DNA of 64,000 nucleotides, from the NCBI RefSeq assembly GCF_027111315.2, contig NZ_CP114289.2, forward strand, positions 1,054,001 through 1,118,000, written 5' to 3'. Numbering within the stretch: position 1 is the stretch's first letter; each line of letters opens with the position of its first letter. The translations under genes were made by a program, and so were the position numbers. This stretch comes from Flavobacterium limnophilum. Lineage in GTDB: Bacteria > Bacteroidota > Bacteroidia > Flavobacteriales > Flavobacteriaceae. The notes below the pieces were generated by a model. It was not told where the DNA came from. It did no database searches and saw only the letters and a program-made list of their open reading frames with translations. Positions 27,762 to 37,162 of the stretch are shown piece by piece.

Positions 27762-29386
27762 TGAATATCAAGCTATACGACATACATGGTTCAAGCACAA
27801 TTGAAAACTATAAGACATTAATTACATCTGATGCTAAATATTTTTACTGGGATTCAAAAAGGTTTTCTAAAAATGAGATTGGTGATATTGTTTTTTGGGT
27901 AAATAGAACCGAAAGAGTAGTTCTTTATACGGTTATTGACTCCAAAGATGTAAAACCTACATTTAGTAATGGAAAAAACTTAATTAATGACAAAGGCTAT
28001 AATGTTTCTGCCGCAGCACAAGACGCGACTAAATTTGAAACTTTCTATAGGTTTAAAATAATAGAAAAAGCTCAAATTCCTGAAGGTTGGAACTATTTAA
28101 ATTTAGTTCCTTTTAATGGTCAGACAATGGCAATAATATTATATGATTCAAATGTTAGTGAACCAGAGAAGAAAATTGAAAAGATAATAGATTTGAAACC
28201 AATCTTTTTAAATAATGATGAAGTTACTACAATTTTAAATCAAGCATTAGATTTATTAAAGAACCATAATTCTTCTGTACGCAAATCAAAAAACATTCAG
28301 TCAAAACAATCTGATTCTAATGAAATGAATATACTAACGGCAATAAAAACAAAACCATTTATTCTTTTAGCAGGAATATCAGGCACAGGAAAATCGAGAT
28401 TAGTTAGAACACTTGCCTTTAAAACTTGTCCTCCAATTTTACAGGATAAGGAAAGGAAGAAGCCGGGGAATTTTGAGTTAATTCCTGTTCGTCCAAATTG
28501 GCATGATTCTACTGAATTGATGGGATATGTAAGCAGAATTAACGGTGAAAAATACGTGACAACTACGTTTTTAAAATTCATAGCTAAAGCATGGAAAAAC
28601 CTTGAGACTCCTTTCTTTTTGTGTTTAGACGAAATGAATTTAGCGCCTGTTGAACAATATTTTGCTGAATATTTGAGTATTATTGAAACCCGACAGCTAA
28701 AAGACGGGAAAATTGGTTCCGACTATTTGATTGCTAAATCAAATTTTGAAAATGAAAAGCTATACACTAAATTATTAGAAGATTTGAATTTACAAAATGA
28801 CAAAAGGTTTGTTGAGGGGATTTCATTTCCTAATAATATGGTTGTCATTGGGACAGTCAATATGGATGAAACAACTCATTCATTTAGTAGAAAAGTACTA
28901 GATAGAGCTATGACATTTGAAATGAACGATATTGATTTAAACGCTGGTTTAGAAGAATTTAAAATCGATTGGGATTATCCCAAAAATTATACTTCTGGAA
29001 GTGAAGTAATAGGACAATTTACAGCAGGAAATGAAGTTGTAAATCAATTTCCTGAAAGTAAATTGGTTATCGAATATCTTCAGAAAATAAACGAGCAATT
29101 AGAGGGAACACCTTTCAAAATCGCCTATAGAGTACGTGACGAATTTTTAATTTATTGCTATTATGCCAGTCAAAATAAATTAGATACAAACTGGTTAAAT
29201 ATTGCATTGGATGAAATGATTAGCATGAAAATTTTGTCAAGAATTGAGGGTGATGACATCAAAACAGGAGATGTTCTCAAAAATCTACTAAATATATTAA
29301 CTGAAGATTTTGCAAAATCAATTTCAAAATTGAAGGAGATGGATAATCGTTTGCAAAAAGGTGGTTACACTTCATACTGGTCTTAA
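27758..29386 (+). CDS. McrB-like AAA GTPase with N-terminal EVE/PUA-like domain
   Basis: 542 residues. The first about 130 residues (DAKYFYWDSK, GDIVFWVNRTERVVLYTVID) look like an EVE/PUA-type module, a fold that often reads modified bases in type IV restriction proteins; this is pattern recognition only. A linker leads to an McrB-class AAA domain: Walker A GISGTGKS (206-213), ELMGYV, Walker B FFLCLDEMNLAPVEQYF and the sensor region GTVNMDETTHSFSRKVLDRA. McrB uses GTP to drive translocation and activates McrC for cleavage. It overlaps both neighbours by 1-4 bases. Base composition is visibly more AT-rich than the flanking housekeeping genes, suggesting acquisition by transfer. Confidence 0.85.
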   Translation: MMNIKLYDIHGSSTIENYKTLITSDAKYFYWDSKRFSKNEIGDIVFWVNRTERVVLYTVIDSKDVKPTFSNGKNLINDKGYNVSAAAQDATKFETFYRFKIIEKAQIPEGWNYLNLVPFNGQTMAIILYDSNVSEPEKKIEKIIDLKPIFLNNDEVTTILNQALDLLKNHNSSVRKSKNIQSKQSDSNEMNILTAIKTKPFILLAGISGTGKSRLVRTLAFKTCPPILQDKERKKPGNFELIPVRPNWHDSTELMGYVSRINGEKYVTTTFLKFIAKAWKNLETPFFLCLDEMNLAPVEQYFAEYLSIIETRQLKDGKIGSDYLIAKSNFENEKLYTKLLEDLNLQNDKRFVEGISFPNNMVVIGTVNMDETTHSFSRKVLDRAMTFEMNDIDLNAGLEEFKIDWDYPKNYTSGSEVIGQFTAGNEVVNQFPESKLVIEYLQKINEQLEGTPFKIAYRVRDEFLIYCYYASQNKLDTNWLNIALDEMISMKILSRIEGDDIKTGDVLKNLLNILTEDFAKSISKLKEMDNRLQKGGYTSYWS

Positions 29387-31614
29387 TGCAAGTTTTAAAA
29401 GTTGAACACGATGATTTTGAATTGGTTATTGAATGTAATAACCTGTTTTCAGCATTTAATAAAGCCAAGCAAAAGCAGATTCAAATATTATCTTCGACAT
29501 CTTATTACGCTAGTGAAGGAGTCATTTCTATATTAAATTTAGAATCAAAAATACTTGAACTTTTAATAACCACAAAAACTCACCCTTTAATTTTTGAAAA
29601 TAAAGAATATTTTGTTGGAATTACTTTCAAGAATAAAGGACTTATTAAGTCTCCTTCTATATATTCAAAACTAAAAGATGTAGAAGATAAATTCTTTTAT
29701 CGCGAAGAGTTGGGTTTCTTGGCAGGTACAATTAATTACGGAAATGATTTAGGAAAGAGTACTATTATTGTCCGATATTCTAAAGAGAGCAAGCAAAAGG
29801 AGGTTGTCCTCAATTTTGAAGTCTTTCCAACAAAATTGGATTATAGAAGTGATTACGATAAAATAGTTGCTGATATTGAGAACGAGTATCCTTATCTCGT
29901 TTTAGATTTTCTAAAAAAGACTTATGCTTCCTTTAAATCAGGAAATTCGCCGAACACTGATTTAATATGGTGGCAAGTTTTTGGGGGGATTTATAATGAT
30001 TTTATTGAAGCATCGAAGTTCATTTTAAACAAACCGCATAGTAGAATAATCAATCAAACAAAATATGTTAAAGCGGATAAAATCATTAAATGGAATCCTT
30101 TATTAGAGGAAGAATTTGTTCAATTTAAACATTTACCGAATAAAAATTATCGAATTGAAAATAAAACCATAAGCACTGATACGTCTGAAAATCAATTTTT
30201 CAAGTATGTCGTTTTTAAAACTTTAAAACGATTTGTAAAGGTTAAAACATATATAGAGCATAGGTTCAAGAATGCCATCACCACTTCTTTTAAAGATGAA
30301 ATGAAATCCATTGAAAAGCAAATGGAAACAATAGCTATTAATCCATTATTTAAAACGATTGGAGAATTTAAAGGAATAAGACAAGAATCATTAGTCTTAC
30401 AAAAAGCAACGGGATATAGTAGCATTTATAAATCTTGGGTTATGCTAAACAGCGGACTCAAACTATTTGATGGTATTCAAAAAATTGAATTAAAGAACAT
30501 TGCTGAGTTGTATCAAATTTGGTGTTTTCTCGAAATAAAAAATGTTTTACAAAATTTACTTGGTAAAGAAAATCCAGATGAAATTGAATTAGCCGAAATT
30601 CAAGTTGATGATTTTGTTTTTAAAATTGAAAGAGGAGTTAAATCAAGAGTATTATTTATTCAAAAGAATGGTGAACAAATTGAGTTGTTTCATGATTTTT
30701 CATACGATACAAAGTCAAGTCAAGAAGTTAAATCTTTTACGGTAAATCAAAGACCAGATATTGTTCTTCGAATAACAAAGAATGATTTAAAAGAAAATTA
30801 TGTTTTAACTTACTTGTATGATGCCAAGTATCGATTAGCTTCTGATGAAAGAGAGGGAGCTCCTGATTTACCTCCAGATGATGCTATAAATCAAATGCAC
30901 CGTTATCGAGATGCAATTTATTATGTAAATAAAAATAGAATAAAGCCCGAAAAAGAAGTGATTGGGGCTTATGTACTTTTTCCAGGATCAGGTGAATTGT
31001 TATCGATAAAAAGTTTGGCTTACCAAAAATCTATTGAAGAAGTTAATATTGGAGCTTTTCCACTTCGCCCTAATGATTATGAAAACAAAACACTTCTTGA
31101 AGAACATTTAAAAAATATTTTAGGTCTAGATACCGAATCTGTTTTAAATGAGGTTTCTCCACAAAAAGAGAATATTTATGAATCTTCTAACCCTGAAGTT
31201 TTGATTGGTATTGTCAATAAAGGAAAACAATCAATTTATTTTGAAACTGAAAACAATATTATTTATCATACAGGAAAAGTGAAACCTTCTAAATTAAAAG
31301 ACGAAGACTCTGGTTATGTAAAGATAAAATCAGAAATCAAATATTTTGCGCCCTATTATTCAGGTAGAGGAATTAAAGAATATTATGAAATTTTAGATTT
31401 TAGGATAATTCCTCGGAATGAAATTTTTCATAAAAGACATTCTTTGAATAAAATTGACGATAAATCTGATAGGTTAGTGATTAAATTAGGAAAGAAATTT
31501 GTCATAAATGATAATAAATATTTTACTTGTTCTATAATGGTTTACAGATACACAAAATTAAGTCATATTCGTAATCCAAAAGATAATAAGATTGAAGTTT
31601 TAAAAGTAGGTTGA
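29386..31614 (+). CDS. McrC-like DUF2357 protein with PD-(D/E)xK nuclease
   Basis: 742 residues. The N-terminal two thirds match DUF2357/McrC proteins, including IAELYQIWCFLEIKNVL. The nuclease core is RPDIVLRIT followed by YLYDAKYRL and then DDAINQMHRYRDAIYY, the usual D..DAK..QMxxYR pattern of the McrC endonuclease. An extra C-terminal region (about 600-742: YFETENNIIYHTG, YFAPYYSGRGIKEYYEI) is not part of the minimal McrC and may be another binding module. It starts on the last base of the McrB stop. Together they should form a modification-dependent or otherwise type IV-like restriction complex. No methyltransferase is nearby. Confidence 0.82.
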   Translation: MQVLKVEHDDFELVIECNNLFSAFNKAKQKQIQILSSTSYYASEGVISILNLESKILELLITTKTHPLIFENKEYFVGITFKNKGLIKSPSIYSKLKDVEDKFFYREELGFLAGTINYGNDLGKSTIIVRYSKESKQKEVVLNFEVFPTKLDYRSDYDKIVADIENEYPYLVLDFLKKTYASFKSGNSPNTDLIWWQVFGGIYNDFIEASKFILNKPHSRIINQTKYVKADKIIKWNPLLEEEFVQFKHLPNKNYRIENKTISTDTSENQFFKYVVFKTLKRFVKVKTYIEHRFKNAITTSFKDEMKSIEKQMETIAINPLFKTIGEFKGIRQESLVLQKATGYSSIYKSWVMLNSGLKLFDGIQKIELKNIAELYQIWCFLEIKNVLQNLLGKENPDEIELAEIQVDDFVFKIERGVKSRVLFIQKNGEQIELFHDFSYDTKSSQEVKSFTVNQRPDIVLRITKNDLKENYVLTYLYDAKYRLASDEREGAPDLPPDDAINQMHRYRDAIYYVNKNRIKPEKEVIGAYVLFPGSGELLSIKSLAYQKSIEEVNIGAFPLRPNDYENKTLLEEHLKNILGLDTESVLNEVSPQKENIYESSNPEVLIGIVNKGKQSIYFETENNIIYHTGKVKPSKLKDEDSGYVKIKSEIKYFAPYYSGRGIKEYYEILDFRIIPRNEIFHKRHSLNKIDDKSDRLVIKLGKKFVINDNKYFTCSIMVYRYTKLSHIRNPKDNKIEVLKVG

Positions 31615-31668
31615 ATTTTGAAATAAACTTTTAATCTCTTTGTCAGAGTTTCAAAACTTTGATAGAGC

Positions 31669-32365
31669 ACTCTTCTTGAATTGCCGGTGGCTTTAGCCAC
31701 TGGATAACAAAAACAGTCATTGGCTTTAGCCCAATGCAGCCCCCTTTTGGACAAAGCCATTTCTGTTGTTCTTTTATTCCTCCAGCTAAAGCAGGAGGCA
31801 ATGGAATAAAGTTGACACAACAAATTTCGCTTCATAAATAATTGTTTTTTAATGATTTTTTAAGGAATTTGGAAATGATGCTTAATCTTGTAGGCTTGTT
31901 CTATACCTACAAGGTCAAAAAAGACCTTGCAGGATAGGAAGTTTTAGAAGATAAAATATATGCCCCGAGCCTAAGGCTCTTTTGGTATTTTTGATAGATT
32001 TTTGAAACTGGACTAAAGTCCAGCCTTACAAAATGTACCGAGCCGCTGGCTCTTGTGCGTTTATGTAAAAGTCCCGTAGGGACGATGCATATTGTAGCAA
32101 CGGATTTTAATCCGTTGAATGTAGGGACGATGCATATTGTAGCAACGGATTTTAATCCGTTGAATGTAGGGGCCGATGCATATGTAGCACCTTTTTTTCT
32201 TGTTATTTGTCACGCTGTAAGCGTCCCTGCCAATTTGCTCTAGTGTGTTGAGACGCTTACAGCCTGACATACTAAATAGAGCGTGTTTATTTTCTAGGGC
32301 GCACGAAAAATTATAGCAACGGATTTTAATCCATTGTTTTCTGAAGGAAGAGATTGCCGGCAAAT
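31669..32365. repeat. Hairpin-rich tandem unit 1 (697 bp)
   Basis: First of three near-identical noncoding units. Each unit strings together short hairpins, among them GTGGCTTTAGCCAC, CTTGTAGG..CCTACAAG, AAGGTC..GACCTT, GAGCCTAAGGCTC, CTGGACTAAAGTCCAG, GAGCCGCTGGCTC, GTCCCGTAGGGAC, CAACGGATTTTAATCCGTTG and GCTGTAAGCGTC..GACGCTTACAGC. This copy has two tandem 45-bp subunits carrying the CGGATTTTAATCCG hairpin. It begins 55 bp after the mcrC-like stop. Small ORFs here follow the repeats and are not credible genes. Confidence 0.9.
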
Positions 32366-33017
32366 ACTCTTCTTGAATTGCCGGTGGCTTTAGCCACTGG
32401 TATCATAAAAACAGTCATTGGCTTTAACCCAATGCAGTCCTCTTTTGGCTAAAGCCATTTCTGTTGTTCTTTTATTCCTCCAGCCAAGGCAGGAGGCAAT
32501 GGAATAAAGTTGACACAACAAATTTCGCTTCATAAATAATTGTTTTTTAATGATTTTTTAAGGAATTTGGAAATGATGCTTAATCTTGTAGGCTTGTTCT
32601 ATACCTACAAGGTCAAAAAAGACCTTGCAGGATAGGAAGTTTTAGAAGATAAAATATATGCCCCGAGCCTAAGGCTCTTTATGCATTTCCGTATGTTTTT
32701 TGAAACTGGACTAAAGTCCAGCCTTACAAAATGTACCGAGCCGCTGGCTCTTGTGCGTTTATGTAAAAGTCCCGTAGGGACGATGCATATTGTAGCAACG
32801 GATTTTAATCCGTTGAATGTAGGGACGATGCATATGTAGCACCTTTTTTTCTTGTTATTTGTCACGCTGTAAGCGTCCCTACCAATTTGCTCTAGTGTGT
32901 TGAGACGCTTACAGCGTGACAAACTAAATAGAGCGTGTTTGTTTTCTAGGGCGCACGATAAATTATAGCAACGGATTTTAATCCGTTGTTTTCTGAAGGA
33001 AGAGATTCCCGGCAAAT
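32366..33017. repeat. Hairpin-rich tandem unit 2 (652 bp)
   Basis: Same content as unit 1 but with a single 45-bp subunit, which accounts for the 45-bp length difference. Confidence 0.9.
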
Positions 33018-33715
33018 ACTCTTCTTCAATTGCCGGTGGCTTTAGCCACTGGTATCATAAAAACAGTCATTGGCTTTAGCCCAATGCAGCCTCCTTTTGG
33101 CTAAAGCCATTTCTGTTGTTCTTTTATTCCTCCAGCTAAAGCAGGAGGCAATGGAATAAAGTTGACACAACAAATTTCGCTTCATAAATAATTGTTTTTT
33201 AATGATTTTTTAAGGAATTTGGAAATGATGCTTAATCTTGTAGGCTTGTTCTATACCTACAAGGTCAAAAAAGACCTTGCAGGACAGGAAGTTTTAGAAG
33301 ATAAAATATATGCCCCGAGCCTAAGGCTCTTTTGGTATTTTTGATAGATTTTTGAAACTGGACTAAAGTCCAGCCTTACAAAATGTACCGAGCCGCTGGC
33401 TCTTGTGCGTTTATGTAAAAGTCCCGTAGGGACGATGCATATTGTAGCAACGGATTTTAATCCGTTGAATGTAGGGACGATGCATATTGTAGCAACGGAT
33501 TTTAATCCGTTGAATGTAGGGACCGATGCATATGTAGCACCTTTTTTTCTTGTTATTTGTCACGCTGTAAGCGTCCCTGCCAATTTGCTCTAGTGTGTTG
33601 AGACGCTTACAGCCTGACAAACTAAATAGAGCGTGTTTGTTTTCTAGGGCGCACGATAAATTATAGCAACGGATTTTAATCCATTGTGTTCTGAAGGAAG
33701 ATATTGCCGGCAAAT
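33018..33715. repeat. Hairpin-rich tandem unit 3 (698 bp)
   Basis: Near-identical to unit 1, again with two 45-bp subunits. The few substitutions are scattered, indicating recent amplification or gene conversion. Confidence 0.9.
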
Positions 33716-33856
33716 ACTCTTCTTGAATTGCCGGTGGCTTTAGCCACTGGATAACAAAAACAGTCATTGGCTTTAGCCCAATGCAGCCCCCTTTTGGCTA
33801 AAGCGATTTCTGTTGTTTTTTATTCTTCCAGCCAAGGCAGGAGGCAATGGAATAAG
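33716..33856. repeat. Truncated tandem unit 4
   Basis: The first about 140 bp of the unit, through GCAATGGAATAA, after which the sequence diverges. Confidence 0.85.
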
Positions 33857-33900
33857 TATTCGAACTCAGCATGTTTTTAACGAAGGGACATTAAGCAAAA

Positions 33901-33931
33901 AGTGGTTGTTCGGAAATTCCGAACAACCACT
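33901..33931. repeat. Perfect palindromic hairpin
   Basis: AGTGGTTGTTCGG and its complement around AAATT form a 13-bp stem. No T-run; it lies between the repeat array and the amtB terminator. Confidence 0.8.
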
Positions 33932-33948
33932 CAAAAGGGATGTAGGCA

Positions 33949-33984
33949 CAAAAAAAACAGCCTGAAAACGAATTTTCAGGCTGT
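33949..33984 (-). terminator. Terminator of amtB
   Basis: ACAGCCTGAAAA (33957-33968) pairs with 33973-33984; on the minus strand the stem is followed by eight U. It lies 22 bp after the amtB stop. Confidence 0.88.
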
Positions 33985-34006
33985 CTTGATTTATTTGTGA
34001 GAATGA

Positions 34007-35332
34007 TTATAGGTATTCTCCGTGTTGAGAAATATCCAATCCTAATTCTTCTTTTTCTTCAGAAACTCTAAGTGGAGTGATTTTGTTCACGATAAAGAAC
34101 AAAGCATAAGAAGCAGTGAAGGCAAAGATGGAAACAAGAACCAATGCTTTCAATTGAATCAAGAACAAAGTAGCGTCACCATAGATTAAACCTTGGTTGT
34201 CACCTACAATAGAGTTTACAGAAGTTGAAGCAAATACACCTGTCAAAAGCATACCTACCATACCTCCAACACCGTGACAAGCAAATACATCCAAAGCATC
34301 GTCAATTTTTCCTTTAGGGAATTTGCTCACTACAAGGTTACTGATGATACTGGCAATGAAACCAATGGCAAGTGCAGAAGGCATTGTCACAAAACCTGCA
34401 GCAGGAGTAATGGCAACCAATCCTACTACGGCACCGATACAAGCTCCCATGGCAGAAAGTTTGTGTCCAAGAATTTTATCCAAGAATACCCATCCCATTG
34501 CAGCAGCGGCAGCAGCCACGGTTGTAGTTCCCAAAGCTTGTGCGGCAAGGCTTCCAGCTCCAACAGCAGATCCTGCATTGAAACCAAACCAACCGAACCA
34601 TAACAAACCGGTTCCCAACAACACATAAGTAATACGGGCAGGGTTTGCTTTTTGTACTTTTCTTTTTCCTAGGAATATGGCTCCAGCTAGAGCAGCCCAT
34701 CCAGCACTCATGTGTACTACGGTTCCACCGGCAAAATCCAATACTCCCCATCCGAAGAACAATCCATCAGGATGCCATGTCATGTGACACAATGGAGCGT
34801 ATATAAACAATATGAACAATACCATAAACAACAAGTAAGCCCAAAAACGAACGCGTTCAGCGAAAGCACCTGTTATCAAGGCAGGCGTGATGATGGCAAA
34901 TTTTGCTTGAAACAAGGCAAACAAAATGAATGGAATTGTTGGAGCCAATTCCCAAGCCGTGGTAGCATTTACTCCATTAAAAAACATGTTAGAAGAAGGG
35001 TCACCGATGAAACCTCCCACTGAAGGTCCAAAACACAATCCAAATCCAACTACAACCCATAATACAGTTACTATAACCATAGCCATAAAGCTTTGTAATA
35101 CCGTACTGATTACATTTTTTTTGCCTACCATTCCGCCATAAAAGAATCCTAGTCCCGGTGTCATCAACAATACAAGACCCGTGGCAGCCAACATCCAAGC
35201 GGTGTCTCCAGTATCTAATTTTAGGGCAACTACATGTTCTCCTAATGCTGTGCTTTCCGGAAATAAATAAATTGAAAAAACGGATAATACCAGAATTGTG
35301 ATTAGAATCACACTTAAAATAATCTTTCGCAT
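34007..35332 (-). CDS. amtB: Ammonium transporter (Amt/MEP/Rh family)
   Basis: 441 residues with about eleven membrane segments after an N-terminal hydrophobic leader. It conducts ammonium/ammonia across the inner membrane. Family features: GLGFFYGGMV, the pore histidine region VVHMSAGWAALAGAI, the second pore histidine in ACHGVGGMVGMLLTGVF, and WFGWFGFNAGSA. No PII (glnK) gene is adjacent, which differs from the usual amtB-glnK pair. A strong terminator follows. The 305-bp upstream gap holds an ATACCC-N11-GGGTAT palindrome that could be an operator. Confidence 0.93.
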   Translation of the reverse strand: MRKIILSVILITILVLSVFSIYLFPESTALGEHVVALKLDTGDTAWMLAATGLVLLMTPGLGFFYGGMVGKKNVISTVLQSFMAMVIVTVLWVVVGFGLCFGPSVGGFIGDPSSNMFFNGVNATTAWELAPTIPFILFALFQAKFAIITPALITGAFAERVRFWAYLLFMVLFILFIYAPLCHMTWHPDGLFFGWGVLDFAGGTVVHMSAGWAALAGAIFLGKRKVQKANPARITYVLLGTGLLWFGWFGFNAGSAVGAGSLAAQALGTTTVAAAAAAMGWVFLDKILGHKLSAMGACIGAVVGLVAITPAAGFVTMPSALAIGFIASIISNLVVSKFPKGKIDDALDVFACHGVGGMVGMLLTGVFASTSVNSIVGDNQGLIYGDATLFLIQLKALVLVSIFAFTASYALFFIVNKITPLRVSEEKEELGLDISQHGEYL

Positions 35333-35436
35333 AATTTTTATTTTTTAGTTATAATTTTCAATAAAAGTAGTCAAATCATTTCATACCCCCATAAAAATTG
35401 TGCTCTAGTCGGTCATTTTTGTCATATTTCTATTTT

Positions 35437-35459
35437 ATACCCTCAAATTTTATGGGTAT
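35437..35459. promoter_or_regulatory. Candidate operator upstream of amtB
   Basis: ATACCC and GGGTAT in inverted orientation with 11 bp between (ATACCCTCAAATTTTATGGGTAT region), 105 bp before the amtB start. A related ATACCCCCA lies at 35383-35391. The same ATTTTATACCCTCAAATT string also occurs at about 906-922 before the HMA-AraC gene. Nothing else of note is seen in 35333-35637. Confidence 0.35.
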
Positions 35460-35637
35460 GAGATAATTATTTATCAAAATTTACAATTTATTAATGCTTA
35501 TTTATGACAATTTTAATAAAACTGAGGTTTTTGATTGTTTTGAATTCGTATTTACAGCATCCATTTTGGCGTAATAGGGTGTGTTTTGCATAATAATTTT
35601 AAATGAAATGTCTTTAAAACTGAGAATTCGTTAATAA

Positions 35638-36651
35638 TTAGACGATTAAGCGCACTCCAGTGCCATTTAGTTCGGAATACTTTATAACGCCATCGGAGAG
35701 TGTTATTCCCGTGGCTATATCATTAGACAACAATAATATGCCGTCCATGTCCACATAGTCCAATTCCGGCAACAAGTGGGCAATGGCCGATATTCCAACC
35801 GATGATTCCGTCATGCAACCCACCATGGTCTTCATTCCCAGTTTTTTGGCTTGTGCTATCATTCTTCTGGCTGGTGTGAGTCCGCCACATTTCATGAGTT
35901 TGATGTTCACGCCATGAAAGTGGTTGTGGCATTTGGCCACGTCTTCCTCAACGATGCAGCTTTCATCCGCAATTATGGGCAATACCGATTGATCGAAAAC
36001 CGCCTTGTGACCCTCCCAGTCATCGGCTTTCAAGGGTTGTTCCAGGAATTCGACGCCCAGTTTTTTCAATGCAACGGCGTTGGTCAAAGTTTCCGGAACC
36101 GTCCAACCGCAATTGGCATCAATCCTGAATACGGCGTTGGTGTATTTCCTTAATTCGGTAACAATGGCAATATCTTCTTTGGTGCCGAGTTTGATTTTAT
36201 AGATGGGCCAAGGCAACTCTTTCATTTTCGAAACCATTTTTTCGATGCTGTCAATCCCGATGGTATAATCGGTTTTTGGGTTATGGTCTATGGAATAACC
36301 CCATAATTCATAGAGTTTCTTTCCTTTCTTGCGTGCATACCAATCATTATAGGCATTGTCCAAGGCGCAAAGGGCAAACAAATCGTGTTGCAATAATTGA
36401 TGGGCTTTATCCCAAAATTCCTCCGGAGTTTCAGTAGTAACACTTTCGATAAACGGAATTATTTTTTCGAGATTGCTCTTCATCGAATCTACCGTGTTCT
36501 TGTAATAGGGGTTGGAAGTCGTTTCTCCATAACCCGAATAGCCCTCACTTTGCAATTCAACAATCAAAGTAGGTTGCGTTTTATATGAAAGTCGCGAAAT
36601 AGTGAAGTTATGTTTGAGTTGTAAATTATAGGTGCGGAGGATAACTTTCAT
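35638..36651 (-). CDS. L-Ala-D/L-Glu epimerase (dipeptide epimerase)
   Basis: 337 residues from the ATG giving MKVILRTYNLQL; the longer frame upstream is AT-rich and would not fit the family. Enolase superfamily, muconate-lactonising subgroup. Active-site features: YKIKLGT (KxK base pair), metal ligands in FRIDANCGW, EFLEQPL and IIADES, the opposite lysine in VNIKLMKCGG, and the DMDG-type substrate motif (YVDMDGI) near the end. It interconverts L-Ala-D-Glu and L-Ala-L-Glu in murein peptide recycling, although other dipeptides are used by some members. It stands alone. Confidence 0.88.
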   Translation of the reverse strand: MKVILRTYNLQLKHNFTISRLSYKTQPTLIVELQSEGYSGYGETTSNPYYKNTVDSMKSNLEKIIPFIESVTTETPEEFWDKAHQLLQHDLFALCALDNAYNDWYARKKGKKLYELWGYSIDHNPKTDYTIGIDSIEKMVSKMKELPWPIYKIKLGTKEDIAIVTELRKYTNAVFRIDANCGWTVPETLTNAVALKKLGVEFLEQPLKADDWEGHKAVFDQSVLPIIADESCIVEEDVAKCHNHFHGVNIKLMKCGGLTPARRMIAQAKKLGMKTMVGCMTESSVGISAIAHLLPELDYVDMDGILLLSNDIATGITLSDGVIKYSELNGTGVRLIV

Positions 36652-36747
36652 CTTTATGAATTGATTTGACAGGAGATTAATATAAATTAGATTGCATATT
36701 AAAAACAGAAAGTAAATTTCATTTTGTGCCAAATTTAATAAATAGCC

Positions 36748-36971
36748 AGGGCATTCGCTTTTAAAACTTGAGGTTTCTATATAGTTTTATCAAATTATAC
36801 GATTGGCACACAGATGACACAGATTATGCAGATTCGCACGGATTTTTATCTGTTAATTAGTGAAAATGAATGAATATCTGTATAAAATCAGTTCAATCCG
36901 TGTTATCTGTGTGCCTTTATATACAACTTAAATATCTTGCCAGTAACCAAAATCTTAAAAGCGAACACCCT
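36748..36971. repeat. Repeat element with inverted GCATTCGCTTTT ends
   Basis: Left end AGGGCATTCGCTTTTAAAA (36748-36766) and right end TTAAAAGCGAACACCCT (36955-36971) are inverted relatives. Between them GGCACACAGATGACACAG and CCGTGTTATCTGTGTGCC form a further inverted pair. Related ends bound the elements at 759-869 and 20734-20950. The rest of the gap to 37100 shows nothing. Confidence 0.7.
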
Positions 36972-37107
36972 AATTGGAAAAGGTTAATATGTAATACCAA
37001 ATGAATTTATGATATAGTCCAAAGAGTTCCGGTCTAATGCCGATGTAATATGAAAATAGTAGAATGCAATTGGGCTATATTGAATATACGATCGGTATAA
37101 TTTGTTG

Positions 37108-37136
37108 AAAAAAAAAAGCTGTCCAAAAAGGACAGC
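37108..37136 (-). terminator. Terminator of the PL8 gene
   Basis: GCTGTCC-AAAAA-GGACAGC at 37118-37136; on the minus strand it is followed by a run of ten U. It lies 27 bp after the lyase stop. Confidence 0.9.
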
Positions 37137-37162
37137 CCCAAAGCATTGATTTAAATCAACCG

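Noticed and set aside
31669..33856. Long tandem repeats as CRISPR, integron cassettes or coding repeats
   Set aside because: Units are about 0.7 kb and near-identical with no spacers, no integrase and no conserved ORF; small ORFs simply follow the repeats.
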